Origin: an uncultured Flavobacteriaceae bacterium
Lineage (GTDB): Bacteria > Bacteroidota > Bacteroidia > Flavobacteriales > Flavobacteriaceae
Length of the DNA: 64,000 nt
Reading direction: 5' to 3'
NCBI GenBank assembly: GCA_943789365.1
Contig: CALSTV010000001.1
Span: forward strand, 1,922,001-1,986,000
Every line of letters starts with the position of its first letter. Within the stretch, counting starts at the first letter, position 1. Position numbers and translations under genes: made by a program. Under the pieces are notes generated by a model. That model was not told the DNA's origin, did not search any database, and saw only the letters and a program-made list of their open reading frames with translations. Below are positions 1 through 9,468 of the stretch, one piece after another.

Positions 1-305
1 ATAAAAGGGTAATAAGGTAGAAAAGCATTTAGGAACAAGCCCAACCCTATAAGTTTAGCACTTCGAATAGCTATCTTTTTATACGTAGTCCTATTGTTTT
101 GTGCATTTTTATAGGCAAACGAAATTGAAATACCTACAATAAAAAGAAAGAATGGGAAAATGAGATCGGTAGGTGTCAAACCGTGCCAATTGGCATGTAG
201 TAATGGGGGATACACATGACTCCAACTTCCCGGAGTGTTTACCAAAATCATTGCGGCAATCGTAATGCCTCTTAAAAGATCAACGGATTCAATTCTTTGT
301 GCCAT
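1..305 (-). CDS. NagX-like membrane acyltransferase (DUF5009/HGSNAT type), partial
   Basis: The 3' part lies outside the window; only about 101 N-terminal residues are visible. They begin MAQRIESVDLLRGITIAAMI and continue with a Trp-His-Gly-Leu-Thr-Pro-Thr-Asp-Leu stretch and a hydrophobic segment ending in GISISFAY. This is the usual N-terminus of the DUF5009/heparan-alpha-glucosaminide acetyltransferase-like membrane family, called NagX when found in N-acetylglucosamine operons. Two transmembrane segments are visible. The ATG at 303-305 is the only good start; another ATG at 307-309 is out of frame. Its place beside a SusC/SusD, NagB and hexosaminidase set fits a role in GlcNAc handling, but the substrate is inferred. 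An alternative is a generic acyltransferase-3-like protein. Confidence 0.75.
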   Translation of the reverse strand, partial: MAQRIESVDLLRGITIAAMILVNTPGSWSHVYPPLLHANWHGLTPTDLIFPFFLFIVGISISFAYKNAQNNRTTYKKIAIRSAKLIGLGLFLNAFLPYYPF

Positions 306-396
306 ACATTAGTTATTAAGTTGGTCCTAAGCTAAATGAAATACGAACGATTTCCTCAAAAAAACGCTAAATAACATAAAATCGAAGACGAACAGC

Positions 397-1107
397 CTAT
401 GATTGGTTCAAAATTATCTTTTTGGCGATGGAAACATACTTCCTTCCAATAGGTACTCTTTTGCTGTTTATTTCTACCAAATTACCTTCTACGCTATCTA
501 CTTTATCAATGGCAATGGTAAAAGAACGATGAATGCGTAAAAACAACTCTTTTGGTAGCTCTTCACTGATACTCGTTAAAGAACGATGCACCATATAATC
601 TCCGGTAGTTGTGAAAACTTTGATATAGTCTTTAAGGCTCTCGATATACAGAATTGTGTCGAATTTCACTTTGACCAGTTTCTTGTCAACTTTTAAAAAG
701 ATAAAAGCTTCCGAACTCGCACCATCTTCTTTTGAAAGGCCTCGTTGCAGATGCACTCTTTGTGTAATTTTATTAATAGCTTTTAAAAAACGTGTAAAAG
801 GAATGGGTTTTACCAAATAATCGAGTACATCCAAATCATAACTATCCACAGCGTACTCTCGATAAGCGGTTGTAATGACAATATTGGGTAACTTTTCCAT
901 GCTCCTTACAAATTCCAGTCCGTTCATTTTAGACATATTGATATCTAAAAAAACAACATCTATTTCCTGCTCTTTTAAAATTGAAATGGCATCAATAGGG
1001 TTGTTGAAAGTAGCCACAACTTCAAAGTTCTGAAACGAACTCAAATGATTTTCAATGACTTTTATTGCCAAAGGTTCATCGTCAATAAGGATACATTTAA
1101 TATTCAC
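397..1107 (-). CDS. LytTR-family response regulator
   Basis: A 236-residue cytoplasmic DNA-binding response regulator. The N-terminal receiver domain (residues 1-120) has the acidic pair D9/D10, the phospho-acceptor D55 in VFLDI, a Thr in the ITTAY strand and the conserved Lys in YLVKPI. The C-terminal half (about 135-236) is a LytTR domain, with the typical IESLKDYIKVFT and FLRIHRSFTI segments. It lies 29 bases downstream of the histidine kinase at 1137-2186 on the same strand, so the two form one operon that runs away from the SusC gene. Its target is unknown. The neighbouring chitin/GlcNAc genes are plausible targets by position only. Confidence 0.93.
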   Translation of the reverse strand: MNIKCILIDDEPLAIKVIENHLSSFQNFEVVATFNNPIDAISILKEQEIDVVFLDINMSKMNGLEFVRSMEKLPNIVITTAYREYAVDSYDLDVLDYLVKPIPFTRFLKAINKITQRVHLQRGLSKEDGASSEAFIFLKVDKKLVKVKFDTILYIESLKDYIKVFTTTGDYMVHRSLTSISEELPKELFLRIHRSFTIAIDKVDSVEGNLVEINSKRVPIGRKYVSIAKKIILNQS

Positions 1108-1136
1108 TTGGTTTGGTTTGGGGGTTGAAAAGACAG

Positions 1137-2186
1137 TTAGTAGCCTTCTAAAGGGAAACTCATTTTTACTTTATAGTTGTTTTTTTCTACGTTAGCCTCG
1201 AGTTTGTATTGATTACCATATAAAAGCTCCAAACGCCTTCTTACATTTGAGTTTCCAATTCCGTGCTTTGTAGTTTTAACCAGTTTATTAAAATTGTTTT
1301 CCACGGTAAATATAAGTTTTTTATTTTCTTTAATTTTAAATCGGATCTGTACGTTTAAATGTGGGTTGTCTACCCTTCCGTGTTTAAAGCAATTTTCTAT
1401 AAAAGGAAGAAAAAGTAGCGGGGGTACTTCAACGCCTTCTAAGTTTCCGTTGAGTTCAATTTTCGATTCAATTTCATCGTCTTTACCCAATTGCTCCAAA
1501 TCTAAAAAATTTTTAATATAGTTGATTTCGGTGAGTAAACTTATTTTTGGTGCTTTTACCTCATACAAAACATATTGCATGATGTCTGAAAGCTTTAGAA
1601 CTACAGAAGAAGCTACATCCGACTTTTCGAGTGTCAAGGCATACAAATTGTTGAGTGTATTAAAAAAGAAGTGGGGTTGTATTTGAGATTTTAAAAAATT
1701 CAATTCAGTACGCAATTGCAGTTTCTTTAGGTTGTCTGCTTTTTGCTTTTCATGCACCCATTCAACAGTTAGTTTAATAGCAGTAACAAAAGCCACCACA
1801 TAAAACTCTCCCAACATTACAGCTAGAATATGATTGAACTGAAAAGCATTTTGAACGCCTTCAGCCTCTGGCCAAATATTTTTGGTAACTAGAAGGTAGT
1901 TCAATCCAGTACGTACGCAATAGATAAACGTAAGAGCTCCCATAAAAAACACAAAGAACTCGGCGTAACGTTTATTTAGAATGTACTTGGGAATCAAATG
2001 ATAAATTGTAAAATAAACAATGACGATGTGCAAGGGGAACTCCACCAAATTAGAACGTAAGGAATACCAATAATCATCAAAATAGCTTCCCCAACGTACT
2101 AGATTCAATGTAAAATAGGCAACCCAAAATAAGACATGATATTTTAAAGGAATTCTAAAATTGGTATTTTTTAAAATAGAAATCAT
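1137..2186 (-). CDS. LytS/YehU-type sensor histidine kinase
   Basis: A 349-residue membrane histidine kinase. The N-terminal 145 residues hold about four transmembrane segments and no recognisable extracellular sensor domain. A short coiled region follows, then the His_kinase module with the phospho-accepting H172 in QIQPHFFFNTLNNLYAL. A C-terminal HATPase_c domain has the N box (PFIENCFKHG) and the glycine-containing GIGNSNVRRRL stretch. It is the first gene of a two-gene operon with the LytTR regulator at 397-1107. Kinases of this type phosphorylate LytTR regulators. The signal cannot be read from the sequence. Start: the ATG that opens MISILKNTNF, with no competing upstream ATG seen. Confidence 0.92.
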   Translation of the reverse strand: MISILKNTNFRIPLKYHVLFWVAYFTLNLVRWGSYFDDYWYSLRSNLVEFPLHIVIVYFTIYHLIPKYILNKRYAEFFVFFMGALTFIYCVRTGLNYLLVTKNIWPEAEGVQNAFQFNHILAVMLGEFYVVAFVTAIKLTVEWVHEKQKADNLKKLQLRTELNFLKSQIQPHFFFNTLNNLYALTLEKSDVASSVVLKLSDIMQYVLYEVKAPKISLLTEINYIKNFLDLEQLGKDDEIESKIELNGNLEGVEVPPLLFLPFIENCFKHGRVDNPHLNVQIRFKIKENKKLIFTVENNFNKLVKTTKHGIGNSNVRRRLELLYGNQYKLEANVEKNNYKVKMSFPLEGY

Positions 2187-2551
2187 ATATTTTGTTTTAT
2201 CTTTAGAAGCATACCGGAAACAACTATTGAATAAAGACCTTGTTTCGGGGTCCTAGTAAACGTCCCCCCCGATTCCTTTCAAAATTGTCGCACTGAAATT
2301 CTGAACAATAGCGATAATTCCGAGTCCATTTATAATTGTTTCTTAAATGAAAAGTCCCTGTTTATAAGGGGGTAACTTTTCCAAAAATAGGAAAATAAAG
2401 ACAACTTTGATAGCTAAAAATTTACTAAAAAGACTTTATCTACCAAAAAATGTTGTTCGTCATTAAATTGATGTCGTTTGCAGATAAATTTTTAAAACCA
2501 CTAGATTCCGGTCTTACATTTATCCTGATAAACCAATTAACTATATTTTTT
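2187..2551. other. Divergent intergenic region between kinase and SusC
   Basis: A 365-base A/T-rich gap between the minus-strand kinase and the plus-strand SusC gene. No ORF or tRNA is seen. Near the SusC start there is a TACATTTA at 2515-2522, one base off the Bacteroidota -7 consensus TAnnTTTG and 29 bases before the ATG. I see no good -33 TTG at the expected distance, so it is only a weak promoter candidate. A G-rich element, GGGGTAACTTTT, lies at 2369-2380. The same 12-mer occurs upstream of another TonB receptor at 50826-50837. Confidence 0.4.
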
Positions 2552-5500
2552 ATGAAAAAAATTAACTTAGCATGTATTGCGATTTTTTCACTGCTGTTTA
2601 GCCTTTAGGTTTCGGCACAGGAAAAGAGTATCACAGGTACCGTAACCACAGCTGCTGATGGAATACCATTACCAGGAGTAGGTGTATTTGTGGAAGGAAC
2701 TACAATGGGTACAGAAACCGATTTTGATGGAATATTCTCGCTACAGGCTTCTGTAGGAGATGTGATAAAGGTTTCCTACCTAGGGATGAAATCAATTACC
2801 ATTACAGTAACGGATCAATCTAATTACACAATTGCACTGGAAGAAGATGCTGCGGCATTGGATGAGGTTGTTGTAACCGCCTTAGGGATTAAAAAGGAAA
2901 AAAAGGCCTTGACCTATTCTGCTCAAGAAGTAGGAGGAGCTGAGTTGACAGGCGTGAAACAAACCAATCCGATCAACAGTTTATCTGGAAAGTCGGCTGG
3001 TATTACCGTAACTAGAAGTTCTTCTGGTGTTGGGGGGGCTGCCAAAGTAGTATTGAGAGGAAACTCTTCTACTACTAACAACGACCCTCTATACGTTGTA
3101 GATGGAATTCCAATGTCTAATAGTGGTAATGGATCCAATGGAGAAGAACCAGGAACGAGTGTTTTTGGAGGTCATATTGGAAACAGAGATGGTGGAGATG
3201 TATTGTCTTTAATCAATCCAGATGATATTGAAAGTATGACTATATTAAAAGGAGCTTCGGCAGCTGCTTTGTATGGTTCTCAAGGAGCTAATGGGGTAGT
3301 TTTGATAACTACAAAAAGCGGAAAAGAAGGTAAATTGACTGTAAATGTAAACTCTAGTTTTACAGTTGACAATGTCATGTCTTTACCAGAATTGCAGTCT
3401 GAATACCAATCGAATTCTGTTGGACAGCCTGTCGCTGAAAATGGAAATGTGACTGACCCTAAATCTTGGGGGGCAAAAACTAGTGGGCTTTCGAATGATG
3501 CGGAAGCATTCTTCGATACTGGTTATACTGCAATCCAATCCTTGTCTTTATCGGCAGGGACTAAAAAAGCACAGACCTATTTCTCGTATGCGAATACCTT
3601 AGCTGAAGGAGTTATTCCTGACAATAAAATGATTCGTAACAACTTTACATTACGTGAAACAGCGAATTTCTTAGATGACAAAATAACGGTAAATGCAAGT
3701 ATCAACTTGTCTGATCAACGTATTAATAATAGACCTACCAACGGTTTATACTCGAATCCATTGAGCGGATTGTACCTGCATCCTGTAGGGATTGATAGAG
3801 ATACCTACAAAAATAAATTTGAGTATTTCAATGCATCTTTAAATATGATGGACCAGTATGCAACTTCTTTCGATGAGAACATTCAGCAAAATCCTTACTG
3901 GTTGGTCAAACGAAATGCGTCTAAAGACATTGCACAAAGAGTATTGGCAAGTGCTTCTGTAAAATATCAAATCAATGACAAGCTTTCGTTGCAATCTAGA
4001 GGAAGTTATGACAAATCATTTTTCAGTTTTCAGAAGGAAATGTATGCAGGTAGTGATTTGACTTTCGTGCCTAATACAGGAAGATATGTAAATGAAAAAA
4101 CAGAAAATACACAACAATACTTAGACTTATTAGCAACCTATAATACAGAGTTTAACGAAAATATTTCGTTTACGGGTATTTTAGGTACCAGTTTAACAAA
4201 ATACAGTATTGGTGACAAAATTTACCTAGATTCTGGGCAAGGTGGGTTAAAGTACCCTAACTTCTTTTCCATTGCTAACTTTAATGGAACTGCAGACATG
4301 CTGCAAACAATAAGCAATAGAGAAGTACAATCTGTATTCGGATCTGTAAATATTGGGTATCAGAATAAATTATTTTTAGACATTACAGGTAGACAAGACT
4401 GGTCATCGACATTAGATGAACCTTTCTTCTATCCATCTGTTGGTTTGACAGGGGTATTATCTGATATTTTTGAATTGCCAGAAAGTATTTCGTTTGCCAA
4501 ATTGAGAGCGTCTTATGCAGAAGTGGGGAAAGATGTACCTGTGAATACTGCAGATCCAAATAAATTCATTCCCTTAGGTTTGAACACCTTTGTAAATCCA
4601 TTGGCAGGAACATTGCCTGGAGAATCCTTAAAACCTGAAGAGCAAAAAGGGTTTGAAATTGGTACAGAATGGAGATTCTTAGGAAATAGATTAGGTTTTG
4701 AATTGACCTACTATAGCTCGAACACTACCAACCAATTGATTTACATTCCTGTAATCGCTGAGTTTGATAACAAAGGATACGATCAAAATATTGTAAATGC
4801 TGGAAAGATTTCTAATAAAGGAATTGAGTTTGTAGCCAATGGAAAACCAATTGTTACCGATAACTTTACATGGAATACGAGTATCAATTTTGCCTCGAAT
4901 GATAACGTGGTTGAAGAAATGCATGAAAATATTACAAATGGTGTTGGATATATAACAGAACCAGGAGTAAATGGATATGGATATGCACTTGTTGAAGGTG
5001 AAGCTTATGGTTCTATTCAAGGAAGATCATTAACTCGAAATGAAGCTGGAGTACCTGTGGTAACAGTTTCAGATACAGGTGATTTAACAATGGAATCTTC
5101 AGACTTCCAAACCATTGCACATGCACAACCAGACTTTACCTTAGGATGGAATAACAACTTTGAATATAAAAACTTTGTGTTTAATTTCTTAATCGATGCA
5201 AAAATTGGTGGAGATGTTGTGAGTTTGACGGAAGCGGTTAACGATTTTTATGGAGTTTCAAAAGCCTCTGCAGTTACTAGAAATACAAATGGGGGAATGG
5301 TTGATGTTGTAGATACTGATGGAAATGCATTGCAAATGACGGCTCAAGAATACTATACAAAAACAGCTGGTAGAGCAGGTATTTTGGGAGAATACGTGTA
5401 CGACGCAACAAACGTAAGTCTGCGTGAGTTTTCTGTTGGCTACAACATGCAATTCGAAAATAGTTTTGTAAAGAACATGAAACTTTCATTAATAGCAAAT

Positions 5501-5638
5501 AACCTTTTCTTTATCTATAAAGAAGCGCCATTTGATCCAAATATTGCTTCGAGTACAGGAAATGGACTACAAGGTGTTGACATTTACGGTCAGCCTTCCA
5601 CAAGAAGTGTAGGATTAAACATTAACGTAAACTTTTAA
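2552..5638 (+). pseudogene. SusC/RagA-family TonB-dependent receptor with in-frame amber codon in signal peptide
   Basis: SusC-type outer-membrane transporters import oligosaccharides with a SusD partner. The frame opens at ATG 2552 with a signal peptide (MKKINLACIAIFSLLFSL). It then meets TAG at 2606-2608 and continues in the same frame through VSAQEKSITGTV to the stop at 5638, giving 1028 codons including the amber. After the amber come a CarboxypepD_reg-like domain (about 30-110), the plug (about 130-240, with the VVDGIPM and LYGSQGANGVVLITTKSG motifs) and a beta-barrel ending in the aromatic GLNINVNF. The rest is open. A CAG-to-TAG (or TGG-to-TAG) change is the simplest cause. Initiation at GTG 2690 or ATG 2705 would lack the signal peptide, so I call the gene broken or conditionally expressed. 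A sequencing error cannot be excluded. SusD follows 4 bases later. Confidence 0.8.
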
Positions 5639-5642
5639 GAAG

Positions 5643-7220
5643 ATGAAAAAATTAATAAAATATACACTTGCTTCAGTTTTTGCACTTACGCTAGTAGAAT
5701 GTACAAATGACTTTGAAAGTATAAACACGAATCCGCACGAAATTACGGATGAGCAATTAAAACAACAGAATTATCATATTGGAGGAAACTTTGCTCCTAT
5801 GTTCTTGAATGTATTCAACGTAACTCCTGCTTGGAATTACCAATTGCAGCAAGGATTGATGGGAGATGTATTCTCTGGATATATGACAGCACCAACGCCT
5901 TTTGCAGGAAATGTGAATAACCAAACCTATTCTTTGGTTGATGGATGGAATGGATTTCCTTGGTCAGATGCTTATACAAGTGTAATGCCATTTGTTCTGG
6001 AAATTAAAAATGTTTTGGAAGCAGAGCAAAACCCAGAAAGTGAAAAATATAGATACTTGGCAAACATAATTAAAGTAGCTGCTATGCATCGTGTTTCAGA
6101 TATTTATGGGCCAATTCGTTACACCAAATACGACGATTTGGAGACTACCGGTGAATACGATTCGCAGGAAGATGCTTACAATGCTTTTTTCGCCGATCTA
6201 ACAGAAGCTATTGACGGTTTATCATCATTTTCTGGAGATAGCGGTTTTCAATTATTTGATATGTCAGTTTTTGCTGGGGATATTGGGAAATGGAGAACCT
6301 TTGCAAACTCACTAAGATTGCGTTTGGCAATGAGAATTGTTAAGATCAATCCTACTTTAGCACAAACACAAGGAGAATTGGCTTTGGCCAGCGATGCAGG
6401 GTTTTTAGAAGTACAAAGCATGAAAATTAATACAGGTTTTGTACACCCAATTTCAGTAATTAGCGGCTCTTGGGGAGACGTTCGAATGGGTGCAGAAATG
6501 GAATCTATCTTAACTGGATACAACGACGGTCGTTTGGAGAAATATTTCGACCCAGCTGTAGATGAAAACTTGAACGGTGCTTACAAAGGAGTTCGTATGG
6601 GAGTTGAGATTGAAGCCAAAACTACCTATGGAGCACATTCTGCAATAGGATCTGTTATAGATGGAGAACAAATGCAATGGATGACCGCTGCTGAGGTGTT
6701 TTTCTTAAGAGCTGAGGCCGCTTTAAGAGGCTGGGCGAATGCTGGAACTGCAGCCGAACATTACAATAACGGGGTGACTGTTTCCTTTACACAGCACCAA
6801 GTTGGAGGTGTGGCTGCCTATCTGGCAGATGCTACAAGTACGCCTGTAGATTTCGTAGACGCAACCAATGCCACAAACGATATTGCCTATGAAAGTGACG
6901 TAAAAATTGCATACAATGTTGCCGGAACTAATGAAGAGCAATTAGAACAAATCATTACTCAAAAATGGATTGCCATGTTCCCTGACGGTCAAGAAGCTTG
7001 GTCGGAATTTAGAAGAACTGGATACCCTAGAATCTTCCCTGTAGTAATCAATAACAGTGGAGGAGACATTGATACAAACATTCAAGTGAGAAGAATCAAT
7101 TTCGTAGAAAGCGAAAGAAATACCAATACTGCCAATGTAGACATTGCAGTTGGTTATTTGAATGGACCAGATACCGGAGGTACTCGTCTCTGGTGGGATG
7201 TTGCGGGAAGCAACTTCTAA
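5643..7220 (+). CDS. SusD/RagB-family outer-membrane substrate-binding lipoprotein with abnormal lipobox
   Basis: A 525-residue SusD-like protein of the SusD-like_2 type, recognised by the NTNPHEIT and PWSDAYTSVMPFVLEIKNVLE segments and the helix-rich body with RNTNTANVDIAVG near the end. SusD proteins sit on the cell surface as lipoproteins capping the SusC barrel and bind glycans, here probably GlcNAc oligomers given the NagB and hexosaminidase genes downstream. The signal peptide runs MKKLIKYTLASVFALTLVEC. The lipid-accepting Cys would be C20, but position -1 is Glu (GAA at 5697-5699) instead of the usual Gly, Ala or Ser, one base from GGA (Gly). Lipidation may therefore fail. It sits 4 bases after SusC and is followed by a terminator at 7270. 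Confidence 0.9.
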   Translation: MKKLIKYTLASVFALTLVECTNDFESINTNPHEITDEQLKQQNYHIGGNFAPMFLNVFNVTPAWNYQLQQGLMGDVFSGYMTAPTPFAGNVNNQTYSLVDGWNGFPWSDAYTSVMPFVLEIKNVLEAEQNPESEKYRYLANIIKVAAMHRVSDIYGPIRYTKYDDLETTGEYDSQEDAYNAFFADLTEAIDGLSSFSGDSGFQLFDMSVFAGDIGKWRTFANSLRLRLAMRIVKINPTLAQTQGELALASDAGFLEVQSMKINTGFVHPISVISGSWGDVRMGAEMESILTGYNDGRLEKYFDPAVDENLNGAYKGVRMGVEIEAKTTYGAHSAIGSVIDGEQMQWMTAAEVFFLRAEAALRGWANAGTAAEHYNNGVTVSFTQHQVGGVAAYLADATSTPVDFVDATNATNDIAYESDVKIAYNVAGTNEEQLEQIITQKWIAMFPDGQEAWSEFRRTGYPRIFPVVINNSGGDIDTNIQVRRINFVESERNTNTANVDIAVGYLNGPDTGGTRLWWDVAGSNF

Positions 7221-7269
7221 TAGGATGTGGTTAGATTATTAGAATTTTAAATTAGAGTGTAGTATTCAG

Positions 7270-7302
7270 ACGGGAGTGCCTATTTAACTCCCGTTTGTTT
7301 TT
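7270..7302 (+). terminator. Rho-independent terminator after SusD
   Basis: Perfect 8-bp stem ACGGGAGT (7270-7277) / ACTCCCGT (7287-7294) with a 9-base loop, followed by a T-rich run. It separates the SusC/SusD unit from nagB. Confidence 0.85.
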
Positions 7303-7357
7303 ACTATGGTCTTGAAAATGTATCACAAAAATTTACTGCAATACTTAATTTCAAGAA

Positions 7358-9286
7358 ATGCGTCGCAATTCATACAACAAAATAAATATAGAATACAGTC
7401 CGGCAGGAAAATTTGAAGAAACACGTTGTGAAAAAATTCACAATGTAATCTTTGAAAATTCAAAAGAGGCTTCTGTGACGGTTGCGAATGAAATTGCAGA
7501 ACTCATCAAAACAAAACAAGCCAAAAAACTACCTTGTGTACTCGGTTTGGCAACGGGATCTTCACCCATTAAAGTATATGAAGAATTGGTGCGATTGCAT
7601 CAAGAAGAAGGACTCAGTTTTGAAAATGTAACCACCTTCAATTTGGATGAATACTATCCAATGGATCCTGAAGACATTCAAAGTTATTACCATTTTATGC
7701 AGGAACATCTCTTCAAGCATGTAGACATGGTTCCCGAAAATATAAATATACCAGACGGAGCGGTCTCAGGAGAAAATTTGTATCAATATTGTATCGATTA
7801 CGAATTAAAGATTAAAGAATTAGGAGGTTTAGACTTCTTATTGCTGGGAATTGGTAGAACAGGGCATATAGGATTCAACGAACCAGGTTCGCATTTGAAT
7901 TCGAGTACAAGAAGTATCACGCTCGATTATATGACCAGGTCTGATGCTGCACCTGCATTTTTAGGCATAGACAATGTGCCTAGAAAAGCCCTTACCATGG
8001 GAATAGGAACCATTAGAAAAGCAAAGCGTATTGTACTTTTAGCATGGGGACTTAACAAGGCTGGAATTATTCAAAAAACTATTGAAGGGAAAATAACAGA
8101 ACAGGTACCAGCAACCTATTTGCAAGGAAAAGAAAATACCACCTTTATTCTAGATCAAGAAGCTTCTTCTGAATTGACAAGAATCAAAACACCTTGGTTA
8201 GTTACTTCGTGTATTTGGACTGAAGGTCTACAGAAAAAAGCCATTGTTTGGTTGAGTGAATTACTGCAAAAATCGATTCTTAAATTAACAGATAAAGACT
8301 ATAACGACCATGGTATGTCAAGCCTTTTGGCTGAGAAAGGAACAGCTTACGAGTTGAACATAAAAATATTTAACAGTCTTCAATATACCATTTCAGGTTG
8401 GCCAGGCGGAAAACCCGATGCAGACGACAGTCACCGCCCGGAAAGAGCTACGCCGACTAAGAAAAGAGTGGTCATTTTTAGTCCACACCCCGATGATGAT
8501 GTCATTTCTATGGGGGGTACTTTTGATCGTTTGGTAGAACAAGGTCATGATGTACACATAGCCTATCAAACTTCAGGAAATATTGCCGTTTCAGATGATG
8601 AAGCATTAAAATTTGCTGAGGTTTCTAAAGATATGTTTGCACAGTCCGATTTAATCGATACCATTATAAACGATATCAACACCAAAAAACCCAACCAAAT
8701 TGACAGCCTAGAAACGAGGAAATTGAAAGGAGTCATACGAAGAGGAGAATCAAGAGCAGCCACGAGGTATTTAGGTTTGCCAGATAGCAATGTGCATTTT
8801 TTAGACTTGCCGTTTTACGAGACAGGCAAAGTAAAAAAAGATAAACTCTCTACTAAAGATATTAAAATTGTAAGCGCGTTTATTGATAAAATACAACCGC
8901 ATCAGATTTACGCTGCAGGAGATTTAGCAGATCCACACGGAACACATAAAGTGTGTTTAGATGCTATATTTGAAGCCTTAAAAAAACTGAAAGCAAAACC
9001 TTATATGAAGGATTGCTGGGTATGGTTGTATAGAGGCGCATGGCACGAGTGGGAAACGTCGGAAATTGATATGGCAGTACCAATGAGTCCGGATCAGGTC
9101 CTAAAGAAAAGACATGCTATATTTTTTCATCAATCTCAAAAAGACGGAGTGATGTTCCAAGGAGATGATTCGAGAGAATTTTGGGTGCGCGTAGAAGATA
9201 GAAACAGACTCACAGCAAAAAAATACAATGACTTGGGCTTGGCAGATTACGCCGCCATTGAAGCTTTTAAGAGGTATTATTTTTAG
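7358..9286 (+). CDS. nagB: Glucosamine-6-phosphate deaminase (NagB) fused to a PIG-L/LmbE domain
   Basis: A 642-residue two-domain cytoplasmic enzyme. Residues 25-310 are NagB/isomerase-like: phosphate-binding ATGSS (65-69), TFNLDEYYPM with D97, and GIGRTGHIGFNEPG (164-177) with H170 and E175. The domain should convert glucosamine-6-phosphate to fructose-6-phosphate and ammonia. Relative to E. coli NagB, the Asp two residues before the catalytic His is Thr168. Residues 370-640 are a PIG-L/LmbE deacetylase-like domain with the metal motif HPDDD (377-381) and a later DPHGTHK motif. A plain NagB is about 260 residues, so this is the large fused form known in Bacteroidota. The tail may deacetylate GlcNAc-6-phosphate or a related sugar (inference). 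The start ATG 7358 follows a clear terminator. Confidence 0.9.
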   Translation: MRRNSYNKINIEYSPAGKFEETRCEKIHNVIFENSKEASVTVANEIAELIKTKQAKKLPCVLGLATGSSPIKVYEELVRLHQEEGLSFENVTTFNLDEYYPMDPEDIQSYYHFMQEHLFKHVDMVPENINIPDGAVSGENLYQYCIDYELKIKELGGLDFLLLGIGRTGHIGFNEPGSHLNSSTRSITLDYMTRSDAAPAFLGIDNVPRKALTMGIGTIRKAKRIVLLAWGLNKAGIIQKTIEGKITEQVPATYLQGKENTTFILDQEASSELTRIKTPWLVTSCIWTEGLQKKAIVWLSELLQKSILKLTDKDYNDHGMSSLLAEKGTAYELNIKIFNSLQYTISGWPGGKPDADDSHRPERATPTKKRVVIFSPHPDDDVISMGGTFDRLVEQGHDVHIAYQTSGNIAVSDDEALKFAEVSKDMFAQSDLIDTIINDINTKKPNQIDSLETRKLKGVIRRGESRAATRYLGLPDSNVHFLDLPFYETGKVKKDKLSTKDIKIVSAFIDKIQPHQIYAAGDLADPHGTHKVCLDAIFEALKKLKAKPYMKDCWVWLYRGAWHEWETSEIDMAVPMSPDQVLKKRHAIFFHQSQKDGVMFQGDDSREFWVRVEDRNRLTAKKYNDLGLADYAAIEAFKRYYF

Positions 9287-9306
9287 GTAAAGAGGTGCAA
9301 AGGCAC

Positions 9307-9424
9307 AAAGGTTCAAAGAGACAGAGGAGCAAAGGGATAAGCGAAGAGCGAAAAGCGAGTAGGGAAAATAGATTGCCAAAAGCAGGTAGCTGGTAGCAAA
9401 AGGTTCAAAGGGACAGAGGAGCAA
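9307..9424. repeat. Direct repeat pair in the nagB-lipoprotein gap
   Basis: Two 26-base copies, 9307-9332 and 9399-9424, differ at one position. The shared core is GTTCAAAG(A/G)GACAGAGGAG. The stretch between them is purine-rich with AAGCGAAGAGCGAAAAGCGA-type short repeats. The composition is unlike the flanking genes and resembles dispersed intergenic repeats of Bacteroidota. No ORF is supported here. Confidence 0.7.
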
Positions 9425-9468
9425 GAAACCGCATGACAGCAAGACTGCATAACAATAATAAAAATAAA

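Noticed and set aside
2690-5638. GTG 2690 as the true SusC start
   Set aside because: The product would lack a signal peptide, while the upstream codons encode a perfect one in the same frame interrupted only by TAG.
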